From positions 1-21,178 of the forward strand of contig JBLKOW010000008.1 in assembly GCA_047603135.1 (NCBI GenBank): a stretch of 21,178 bases of DNA. Reading direction: 5' to 3'. Positions 15,536-21,178 of this stretch are shown piece after piece. Numbering within the stretch: the stretch's first letter is position 1; the number at the start of each line of letters is the position of its first letter. Origin of the DNA: JACJVV01 sp047603135 (GTDB lineage Archaea; Nanobdellota; Nanobdellia; Woesearchaeales; JACJVV01). Both the position numbers and the translations under genes were made by a program. Under the pieces are notes generated by a model that saw only the letters and a list, made by a program, of their open reading frames with translations, searched no databases and was not told where the DNA came from.

Positions 15536-16228
15536 TCATTCATCAACATTCTGTCGTGATGGCCACAACACACGGCACATTTCTTGCAAAACTGATAAAT
15601 TCTTATAAGGAAAGTTTTGGTGTTGGTCATAATTCGCTGTTAAAATATCACTTCTGCGCAGATCTCTTCCAGGAAGAAATGTATATTCGCTCTTAAAACC
15701 AGTTTGTGCTTCAAAATACTTTTTAAAAGCATGAGTTGCTTCTCCTAATTCATTAATCATCGTAGCAAGCCTCTTTCCATTTCTTGAGTTTTGAGAGGTT
15801 CTTCCCTGCACAGTTTCTATATGGTCTCGAATGTCTTGAACCGCAGTATGTAAGCTTGTTGCTTGATAAAAAATATACCCTCCTTCAATCAATTCACCCA
15901 AGAAATCATTAAATGAGACTTCTTTATACGTATGCACATTATCTTCAAGAGGTGTTACTTCTGGTGAAGCCTGATTGACAAAAATGTATCCTTTTTTTGC
16001 GTGTGGAAAAAGTTGAGCATGACCTACCCAATGAGACTTTTCTGAGGTTGCAAAAGGATTTCGACGGTTAAACTCATTTAGAAATGCTTCTGTTTGCCAA
16101 ATTACTGGTGAAAATCTATCTGACCTATAAAGAAAAAAACCTTCGTTTCCGTCAAGTAAAACCTCACATGAATTACTTGCTAAAACTTGTTCAAGTTCAG
16201 GTAGTGAATTCAATTTTGGATTTGCCAT
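15536..16228 (-). CDS. Unrecognised 230-residue protein
   Basis: I do not recognise the family. A soluble, aromatic-rich protein with a beta-rich N-terminal half (CEVLLDGNEGFFLYRSDRFSPVIWQTEAF; HAKKGYIFVNQASPEVTPL) and a helical C-terminal half (about 120-230: TSLHTAVQDIRDHIETV, MINELGEATHAFKKYFEAQTGF). No signal peptide, membrane helix or known catalytic motif is seen. The start at 16228 fits a TATA-like box at 16251-16258, centred 26 nt upstream, giving a leaderless mRNA. It lies directly upstream of the 5S gene on the same strand and divergent from the UDP-sugar dehydrogenase. Probably a real gene, of unknown function. Confidence 0.68.
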   Translation of the reverse strand: MANPKLNSLPELEQVLASNSCEVLLDGNEGFFLYRSDRFSPVIWQTEAFLNEFNRRNPFATSEKSHWVGHAQLFPHAKKGYIFVNQASPEVTPLEDNVHTYKEVSFNDFLGELIEGGYIFYQATSLHTAVQDIRDHIETVQGRTSQNSRNGKRLATMINELGEATHAFKKYFEAQTGFKSEYTFLPGRDLRRSDILTANYDQHQNFPYKNLSVLQEMCRVLWPSRQNVDE

Positions 16229-16250
16229 AATAAACGAGAACGAAATTTGA

Positions 16251-16258
16251 TTTATATT
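16251..16258 (-). promoter_or_regulatory. TATA box of the 230-residue protein gene
   Basis: AATATAAA on the minus strand, centred about 26 nt before the ATG at 16228. It implies a leaderless mRNA and supports this start codon. Confidence 0.55.
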
Positions 16259-16330
16259 TATTATTGTATGCTGATATAAATCTCATACAAACACAATACA
16301 CTATGCATCATTATATCAAAGCACCAAATA

Positions 16331-16339
16331 ATATTTAAA
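16331..16339 (+). promoter_or_regulatory. TATA-like box of the nucleotide-sugar dehydrogenase gene
   Basis: ATATTTAAA is centred about 35 nt before the ATG at 16370, placing initiation near 16361 and leaving a leader of roughly 9 nt without a clear Shine-Dalgarno. Confidence 0.5.
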
Positions 16340-16369
16340 GGAACTGTTTTTAAGACCATTTGAACATCA

Positions 16370-17674
16370 ATGAAAATAACAATGATTGGGACGGGGTACG
16401 TTGGACTTGTTACTGGAACATGTTTTAGTGACCTTGGTCATGAAGTTATGTGTGTTGATATTGATTCTAAAAAAATTGAACAAATAAAGCAAGGAAAATT
16501 ACCTATTTATGAACAAGGTTTGCAAGAACTTGTGGCAAGAAATGTAAAAGAAGAACGATTGCTGTTTACCGATTCACTCAAAGAAGGAATTCAATTTGCT
16601 GATATTATTTTTATTGCTGTAGGAACACCGCAAGATGTGGATGGAAGTGCAGATTTACAATATGTAATTAGTGCTGGAAAAAGCATCGCTGAATTTGCGC
16701 AAACAGATAAATATATTGTCATAAAAAGCACTGTACCGGTTGGAACATCAGCGAAAGTTGCTCAAGCAATTAAAGAAATGAAATCACCTCACACATTTCA
16801 TATGGTTTCAAACCCAGAATTTCTGCGTGAAGGAGCTGCAATTAAAGATTTCATGAATCCCGACAGGATTGTTGTTGGATATGTACATGAAAATGCTAAA
16901 AAAATTATGCAAGAAATTTATGCAGGAATTGAACGAACTGGAAAACCTATCATATATACAGACATAAAGAGTGCAGAAATAATTAAGTATGCTGCGAATG
17001 CAATGCTTGCAACGCGAATCAGTTTTATTAATATGATTTCACAATTATGTGAAGCACAAGGCGGTAATGTTAATGATGTGGCAAAAGGGATTGGACTTGA
17101 TGGACGTATTGGTCCTCGATTTTTACATGCAGGCATTGGATATGGAGGGAGCTGTTTTCCCAAAGATGTACGTGCATTAATTAATACATTAGATGAAAGT
17201 TCATGTAGTGGCAGTATTTTGAAAGCTGTTGATACACTAAATAATGAGCAACGGCAATCATTTATAACCAAGATTTCATCAACAGTATCACTTAAAGGCT
17301 CAAAAATTGCAGTATGGGGGCTTGCATTTAAGCCACGCACTGATGATATGCGTGAAGCACCATCTATCGATATTATTAAACATCTTCTCAAAGAGGGAGC
17401 AGAGGTTGTTGCATTTGACCCTGTCGCTGAAGAAAATGCGCAAAAGATTTTCCCAGAAATTACGTTTGCAGAGAAACCATATGATGCACTAAAAGATTGC
17501 TCAGCACTTATTATTTGTACGGAGTGGGATGAATTTAGAAGTATTGATGTAGCAAAAGTTAAAGCACTCCTTAAACAACCACTTATTATTGATGGAAGAA
17601 ATATTTATGACCCTGAAACTATGAAAAAAGCAGGTATTACGTATTATTCAATTGGACGAAGACCAGTAGTATGA
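16370..17674 (+). CDS. UDP-glucose/GDP-mannose-type 6-dehydrogenase
   Basis: A 434-residue NAD-dependent nucleotide-sugar dehydrogenase oxidising C6 of the sugar in two steps to a uronic acid. The N-terminal Rossmann domain has IGTGYVGLVTGTCFSDLGHEV (GxGxxG). Further motifs are FIAVGTPQDVDGSADLQYV, IKSTVPVGTS, SNPEFLREGAAIKDFMNPDRIVVG and KYAANAMLATRISFINMISQLCE. The catalytic Cys262 is in GYGGSCFPKD. The C-terminal domain has VWGLAFKPRTDDMREAPS. All catalytic elements are present and the length is normal. The substrate is most likely UDP-glucose (giving UDP-glucuronate); GDP-mannose or UDP-N-acetylhexosamines are possible. The nucleotidyltransferase 90 bp downstream would make its substrate, and the product could feed the N-glycan pathway encoded at 55-5010. 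Confidence 0.92.
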   Translation: MKITMIGTGYVGLVTGTCFSDLGHEVMCVDIDSKKIEQIKQGKLPIYEQGLQELVARNVKEERLLFTDSLKEGIQFADIIFIAVGTPQDVDGSADLQYVISAGKSIAEFAQTDKYIVIKSTVPVGTSAKVAQAIKEMKSPHTFHMVSNPEFLREGAAIKDFMNPDRIVVGYVHENAKKIMQEIYAGIERTGKPIIYTDIKSAEIIKYAANAMLATRISFINMISQLCEAQGGNVNDVAKGIGLDGRIGPRFLHAGIGYGGSCFPKDVRALINTLDESSCSGSILKAVDTLNNEQRQSFITKISSTVSLKGSKIAVWGLAFKPRTDDMREAPSIDIIKHLLKEGAEVVAFDPVAEENAQKIFPEITFAEKPYDALKDCSALIICTEWDEFRSIDVAKVKALLKQPLIIDGRNIYDPETMKKAGITYYSIGRRPVV

Positions 17675-17711
17675 TAGAATAGTATTATTTTCAATAAAAA
17701 TAACGTAGTAA

Positions 17712-17757
17712 TGATATAATAGCTATATAATAAAAATAGAGAAAAAACAAAAAGGTG
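17712..17757 (+). promoter_or_regulatory. Promoter and Shine-Dalgarno of the sugar nucleotidyltransferase gene
   Basis: Two TATA-like stretches lie in the 90-bp gap: TGATATAAT (17712-17720) and TATATAAT (17724-17731). An AGGTG Shine-Dalgarno (17753-17757, within AAAGGTGGAA) precedes the ATG at 17765 by 7 nt. The upstream box leaves room for a leader that includes this site, so this gene is probably transcribed separately with an SD-led mRNA. Confidence 0.5.
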
Positions 17758-17764
17758 GAACACA

Positions 17765-18535
17765 ATGAAAGGAATTATTTTAGCAGCAGGATATGCAACA
17801 CGATTATTTCCATTAACGGAAAATTTTCCAAAACCATTAATTCCTATTAATGGTAAACCAATGATTGATTATATTATTCAAAAGATTGAAGATCTTGGTG
17901 TTACGCAAGTACATGTTGTTACTAATAGCAGATTTTATGAGCATTTTGTGAAATGGGCTGAACAGTATTCTGGAAAAGCAGACATCACTGTAGTTAATGA
18001 TAATACTACTTCTAATGATGACCGGCTGGGCGCAATAGGAGATATACAATATACCATTGAACAAGGAAATATTGATGATGATATCGTTGTAGTAGGAGGA
18101 GATAATTTGTTTAAATTTACTCTCCATAAAGCATACGAATTATTTACCGAAAAACAAAAAAGCACTATTGTAGCGTATGATGTTAAAGATTTAGAACTAG
18201 CAAAAAAATATGGCGTTATTGAAATTGATGCAGACAATAAAGTTGTTAGTTTCGAGGAAAAACCTCCTGAACCTAAATCAACGCTGTGCGCGATTTGCGT
18301 CTATTTTTATCCAAAATCCATATTACCACGTATAAAAGAATATCTTGATGCAGGAAATAATAAAGATGCACCAGGAAATTTACCAGCATGGCTCGTTAAA
18401 AATGATGTCGTATATGGCATAGGATATGATGAGCAATGGTATGACATCGGAGGATTTGAAAGCTTACAAGAAGCGAAAGAATCTTATGGTGAAGAAAACG
18501 TCGATATAGAAAAATTAAAACAAGGGAATATTTAA
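17765..18535 (+). CDS. Sugar-1-phosphate nucleotidyltransferase (RmlA/GalU-like)
   Basis: A 256-residue enzyme that activates a sugar-1-phosphate with an NTP. The N-terminal signature is LAAGYATRLFPLTENFPKPLIPINGKPMIDYII (GxxTRLxPLT...KPL), the metal-site GDN is in VVVGGDNLFKF, and EKPPEPKS and a C-terminal YDIGGFESL (the family's WxDIGTP-like region) follow. It has only the catalytic domain, without the left-handed beta-helix of GlmU-type enzymes. Substrate is uncertain: glucose-1-P with UTP fits best because a nucleotide-sugar dehydrogenase lies upstream, but dTTP or GTP use cannot be excluded. It ends convergent with the next gene, separated by a T-rich gap. Confidence 0.88.
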   Translation: MKGIILAAGYATRLFPLTENFPKPLIPINGKPMIDYIIQKIEDLGVTQVHVVTNSRFYEHFVKWAEQYSGKADITVVNDNTTSNDDRLGAIGDIQYTIEQGNIDDDIVVVGGDNLFKFTLHKAYELFTEKQKSTIVAYDVKDLELAKKYGVIEIDADNKVVSFEEKPPEPKSTLCAICVYFYPKSILPRIKEYLDAGNNKDAPGNLPAWLVKNDVVYGIGYDEQWYDIGGFESLQEAKESYGEENVDIEKLKQGNI

Positions 18536-18542
18536 TTCCCCA

Positions 18543-18555
18543 TTTTATTTCTTTT
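18543..18555 (+). terminator. T-rich terminator between convergent genes
   Basis: TTTTATTTCTTTT follows the nucleotidyltransferase stop codon by a few bases, in the 22-bp gap before the convergent secreted-protein gene. It is consistent with archaeal T-run termination on the plus strand. Confidence 0.45.
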
Positions 18556-18557
18556 AG

Positions 18558-18983
18558 TTATCGCACAATTCCTAAATTGTGGTCAATGATTGCGTCAATA
18601 CGATATAACCAAGGATTGAGCAATTCGCCTGTATCATCTACACGTGGAACACATTCTCTGCGAAATGAAACTCCTCTATCTGGTTCTTGACCAAACCCTC
18701 GATAAATGCGAACTGTACGGCATTCTAGTTCATCATAATCTATTGGAGGAATTTCACGCACGGAAACTAACGCATCAAATCGGTTAACATGAAATCCTTT
18801 ATCTACTTTTAGTTTCGGTTCACCGATTATCTGTTCATCTATTTCAGCTTTTTTTGGTTCATCAGCATGAGCAATATGATATACAGTTATAAAATCACTT
18901 GGATATTGCGCTAGTGCTGAAACACCTACTACAGAAATACATATGAACATTATAGCTGCAATTACAAAACTACTAAATTTCAT
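18558..18983 (-). CDS. Small secreted or membrane-anchored protein of unknown function
   Basis: About 141 residues, no family recognised. The N-terminus is a signal peptide or anchor: MKFSSFVIAAIMFICISVVGVSALA, a Lys followed by a long hydrophobic run and a small-residue end. The mature part is hydrophilic, with two cysteines (ELECRTVRIYRGF...FRREC, about 25 residues apart) that could form a disulfide outside the cell. The start at 18983 is chosen because the leader contains GAGGTGAT, a near-perfect match to the 16S anti-Shine-Dalgarno, 4 nt before this ATG. In-frame GTG 18992 and ATG 18989 fall inside the SD itself. A TATA-like box lies at 19022-19029. It is probably exported and well expressed. 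Confidence 0.7.
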   Translation of the reverse strand: MKFSSFVIAAIMFICISVVGVSALAQYPSDFITVYHIAHADEPKKAEIDEQIIGEPKLKVDKGFHVNRFDALVSVREIPPIDYDELECRTVRIYRGFGQEPDRGVSFRRECVPRVDDTGELLNPWLYRIDAIIDHNLGIVR

Positions 18984-18987
18984 CGAC

Positions 18988-19029
18988 ATCACCTCTTAAT
19001 TTAGTATTATGTATATTGGTATATATAAA
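18988..19029 (-). promoter_or_regulatory. TATA box and strong Shine-Dalgarno of the secreted-protein gene
   Basis: On the minus strand TTTATATA (19022-19029) puts initiation near 18999. The leader then contains GAGGTGAT (18988-18995), the best Shine-Dalgarno in the window, and it decides the start at 18983. Confidence 0.6.
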
Positions 19030-19106
19030 CGTTTGGTTGTCGTCGCTTGGTCGTTGCAAATATATCTTCGATTTTGTTAGTCAAGTAGACATACTTCACG
19101 CAAAGA

Positions 19107-19114
19107 CTTATAAA
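19107..19114 (+). promoter_or_regulatory. TATA box of the 204-residue protein/scpB operon (leaderless)
   Basis: CTTATAAA is centred about 26 nt before the ATG at 19137, the leaderless spacing repeated at several other genes in this window. Confidence 0.55.
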
Positions 19115-19136
19115 CCAGTATTGATAGCCCTTATAC

Positions 19137-19751
19137 ATGGTAGAAGAAAAAATGAATACGGCGGAACGTCTTGAAGATGGACAAGTTTTAGTACGAACAA
19201 TTATTGAAATGCTTGGCTCACCTAAAGAACATATTGAAGGAACAATGAAACAATATGTTAAAGAACTTGAGGAAAAAGATGCATTTGAAATTATAAAGAA
19301 AAAGATTGAACCTGCTGAATTAATTGAAGAAAAAAAAATGTACTCTACATTTGCAGAATTAGAAATATGGTTTCAGCATACTGATGCATTAATCGCATTT
19401 TGTTTTGATAGTTTGCCTTCAAGTATTGAAGTGCTTGAACCAGAAAACATGCACTTCCCTTCAACAACATTTTCAAATATGCTCAATGATTTGCAAGCGA
19501 AATTACATTTCCTAGATATGTCTCTTAAAAATCATAATGCAGATAAAAAAGCTGGAGGGGAAGCTTTCAGAACATTGATTACTAATTTTATTGTTTACGG
19601 TCTAAATACTGGTAAAAAAAGTAAAAAAGAATTACATAACATTACTGGAATTGAAGAAGAACGACTTACAAAAATTCTCGAAGACTTAACAAACCGCGGA
19701 ATAATTACACAAGAAGGTGAAATGTATAGTCGTCCACAGAAAGCAAAATAA
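19137..19751 (+). CDS. Conserved-looking 204-residue protein with C-terminal winged helix, upstream of scpB
   Basis: No named family recognised, although the sequence resembles hypothetical proteins I associate with DPANN archaea. It is soluble. The N-terminal part (about 7-70) is an acidic helical/mixed region (TAERLEDGQVLVRTIIEMLGSPKEHIEGTMKQYVKEL). The middle contains FAELEIWFQHTDALIAFCFDSLPSSIEVLEPENMHFPSTTF (about 73-113). The end (about 150-200) is a probable winged helix: NFIVYGLNTGKKSKKELHNITGIEEERLTKILEDLTNRGIITQ. The gene is leaderless and lies 17 nt upstream of scpB, so the two are probably co-transcribed. It is not ScpA by sequence, yet it holds the position where ScpA is often encoded, which makes it a candidate ScpB-associated factor. 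That is an inference from context. Confidence 0.75.
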   Translation: MVEEKMNTAERLEDGQVLVRTIIEMLGSPKEHIEGTMKQYVKELEEKDAFEIIKKKIEPAELIEEKKMYSTFAELEIWFQHTDALIAFCFDSLPSSIEVLEPENMHFPSTTFSNMLNDLQAKLHFLDMSLKNHNADKKAGGEAFRTLITNFIVYGLNTGKKSKKELHNITGIEEERLTKILEDLTNRGIITQEGEMYSRPQKAK

Positions 19752-19768
19752 GTGACAGGTGTCAAGAG

Positions 19769-21178
19769 ATGGATGAGCACCTTAGAAAAAAAATTGAAGC
19801 AGCACTTTTTTCTGTTGGAAAAAAGATGCACATTGATCAAATTATGCGCCTTACCAAAGAAAAAGATAAAGGTAAGATTACTGCATGCCTTATTGAACTA
19901 AAGAAGAAATACGAAGAAGAACAGAATTCTTTGATGATTTTACAAGATGGTGATGAATGGAAACTTACCATCAAAGATGAATACGTTGACGTTGCAAAAG
20001 AACTAGGTGTTGAAACTGAATTATCAAAAACAGTTATGGAAACACTTGCAGTGATCGCGTATAAAAACCCAGCAATCCAGAGCGATGTTATTCGTATACG
20101 AACAAATAAAGCATATGATCACTTAAAAGAATTGGAAGAATTAGGATATATTGCACGAGAACGATGGGGTAGGACAAAACGTATTAAATTAACACCTAAA
20201 TTCTTTGAATATTTTGATTTACCTCCTGAATCACTTAAAGAAACTTTTTCTAATGTTAAAGCCATGGAAGATGCTATCCGTGAAAAAGAACATCAAGCAC
20301 ATGAAATTAAAGAAAAGAAAAAAGAATTACTTGAAGAGCAAAAGCGAGAGGAACGTGAGCTTGAAAAACATAATATATTCATTAAAAAAGATAACAATGT
20401 GCGCGAAGTAATTAAACAAGACCCTCATGGTATGGGAATTATTATTGGTGAGCGTCTTGGTGACCTTGAAGTTGTTGACGAGAGTGAGCCTCAAGTGGTG
20501 CCTAAAAAAGAAAATGAAGTTGCAGTATATGATAGCAAAAAAAATGATGAAGATTCACATGCTTCTGAAGAATTGGAAGATAAAGAAGAAGAAGATACAG
20601 ATAAAAAAGAGGCGGAATTAGCTGAAGAAAGGCCTGAAGATGCATTTAAAGAAGATAAACCTGAAGAAAATGAAGACATTGAAGAAATACAAGCACTTAA
20701 AGATTCAATTAATCAGGATGAAATGAATAATGCCGAGGAGAACAATCAAGATGAGGATTTAGAGACTGATTCTAATGAAAATTACATTGATGAAGATGTA
20801 ACTCAAGAAGACAACGAAATTAATAATCAATTAAGCGAAGATGAAGCAAGCGATTTTGATGAAAATAATGAATCAGAGAGTCAAGAAGCCGAACAGGATG
20901 AAATTGATCAGAATGATGATATGCCTGAAAAAGATGAAGAAAACGAAAAAGATACTGATTCTTCCGAAGAGAAAACTGACAGTGTTGAAGATGATGCATC
21001 TGAAAACGATGAAAAAAATAATAAAGAGAATGAGGATGAAAAAAATTCTGAAGATACTAAAGAAAAATCGGACGAAGACACCTCACTTGATGATGCTCCA
21101 GATGAAAATACTAACGAAGAGGAAAATGAAGAAAAACCAGAGGAATTTCATGCACGCAAACCACTAAAAGAAGAAGAA
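19769..21178 (+). CDS. scpB: ScpB, chromosome segregation/condensation protein, with long acidic tail (partial, runs off window)
   Basis: The open frame starts at ATG 19769 and continues to the window end without a stop (at least 470 residues). Residues about 1-170 are ScpB: two winged helices, first DEHLRKKIEAALFSVGKKMHIDQIMRLTKE, then the signature ETLAVIAYKNPAIQSDVIRIRTNKAYDHLKELEELGYIARERWGRTKRIKLTPKFFEYFDLP. ScpB dimerises and works with the kleisin ScpA and SMC in chromosome organisation. A charged coiled-coil-like segment (about 185-210, EKKKELLEEQKREEREL) and a short conserved-looking GMGIIIGERLGDLEVVDE (about 219-236) follow. Beyond that, at least 230 residues are almost entirely Asp, Glu, Asn, Ser and Lys, low-complexity and presumably disordered. 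Typical ScpB is about 180-200 residues. A GGTG at 19757-19760 may serve as Shine-Dalgarno. Confidence 0.85.
   Translation, partial: MDEHLRKKIEAALFSVGKKMHIDQIMRLTKEKDKGKITACLIELKKKYEEEQNSLMILQDGDEWKLTIKDEYVDVAKELGVETELSKTVMETLAVIAYKNPAIQSDVIRIRTNKAYDHLKELEELGYIARERWGRTKRIKLTPKFFEYFDLPPESLKETFSNVKAMEDAIREKEHQAHEIKEKKKELLEEQKREERELEKHNIFIKKDNNVREVIKQDPHGMGIIIGERLGDLEVVDESEPQVVPKKENEVAVYDSKKNDEDSHASEELEDKEEEDTDKKEAELAEERPEDAFKEDKPEENEDIEEIQALKDSINQDEMNNAEENNQDEDLETDSNENYIDEDVTQEDNEINNQLSEDEASDFDENNESESQEAEQDEIDQNDDMPEKDEENEKDTDSSEEKTDSVEDDASENDEKNNKENEDEKNSEDTKEKSDEDTSLDDAPDENTNEEENEEKPEEFHARKPLKEEE

Noticed and set aside
20841..21167. 108-residue Met/Lys/Ile-rich frame at the right end
   Set aside because: It is the out-of-frame reading of the repetitive GAA/GAT-rich ScpB acidic tail; the ScpB frame is open throughout.
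1..21178. CRISPR array or long direct repeats
   Set aside because: No regularly spaced repeats were seen; the only repetitive DNA is the low-complexity coding sequence of the ScpB tail.

Overview
The window is AT-rich and reads as archaeal. It encodes a 952-residue AglB/STT3-type oligosaccharyltransferase. Most genes have an archaeal TATA-like box centred about 26-27 nt before a start codon (leaderless mRNA) or a little further upstream with a Shine-Dalgarno (SD) site of the GGAGGTGAT type. Gene content (HEPN/nucleotidyltransferase pair, ScpB, DUF2304-associated glycosyltransferases) together with bacterial-looking housekeeping genes suggests a DPANN archaeon of the Woesearchaeota/Pacearchaeota kind. 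This placement is an inference, not a phylogeny.

Layout. (1) 55-5010, minus strand: a protein-glycosylation operon aglB/STT3 -> DPM1-like GT2 -> DUF2304 membrane protein -> GT4, tightly packed with ATGA overlaps. (2) 5261-6754, plus: a short M29-type metallopeptidase overlapping a NUDIX gene that is broken by about 140 bp of GC-richer sequence. (3) 6755-7859, minus: a HEPN protein with a winged-helix-fused MNT nucleotidyltransferase, a toxin-antitoxin-like pair with a nested palindrome between its TATA box and start codon. (4) 7917-9158, minus: a bacterial-type tRNA-guanine transglycosylase, divergent from (5) 9290-13951, plus: bacterial-type AspRS followed by all three subunits of a proton-translocating NAD(P) transhydrogenase, each junction a 4-nt ATGA overlap. 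(6) 13979-16228, minus: two unrecognised proteins flanking a stand-alone 5S rRNA gene with its own TATA box. (7) 16370-18535, plus: a nucleotide-sugar 6-dehydrogenase and a sugar-phosphate nucleotidyltransferase. (8) 18558-18983, minus: a small secreted or membrane-anchored unknown protein. (9) 19137-21178, plus: an unknown 204-residue protein followed by ScpB with a very long acidic tail that runs off the window.

How they fit. Regions 1 and 7 plausibly supply and assemble glycans: activated sugars, lipid-linked sugar transfer, then transfer to protein. Regions 4 and 5 hold two bacterial-type tRNA enzymes whose substrates overlap: AspRS charges tRNA-Asp (and, judging from two diagnostic residues, probably tRNA-Asn), while queuosine-type TGT acts on G34 of GUN-anticodon tRNAs including those two. 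The transhydrogenase links the NADH/NADPH balance to the ion gradient. Region 9 holds a chromosome-segregation component next to an unknown protein instead of the usual ScpA. The most notable signals are the interrupted NUDIX gene, the HEPN/MNT operator, the predicted non-discriminating AspRS, the AspRS-transhydrogenase operon and the ScpB acidic tail. No stretch longer than about 300 bases lacks a gene; the longest is 5011-5260, a divergent promoter region.
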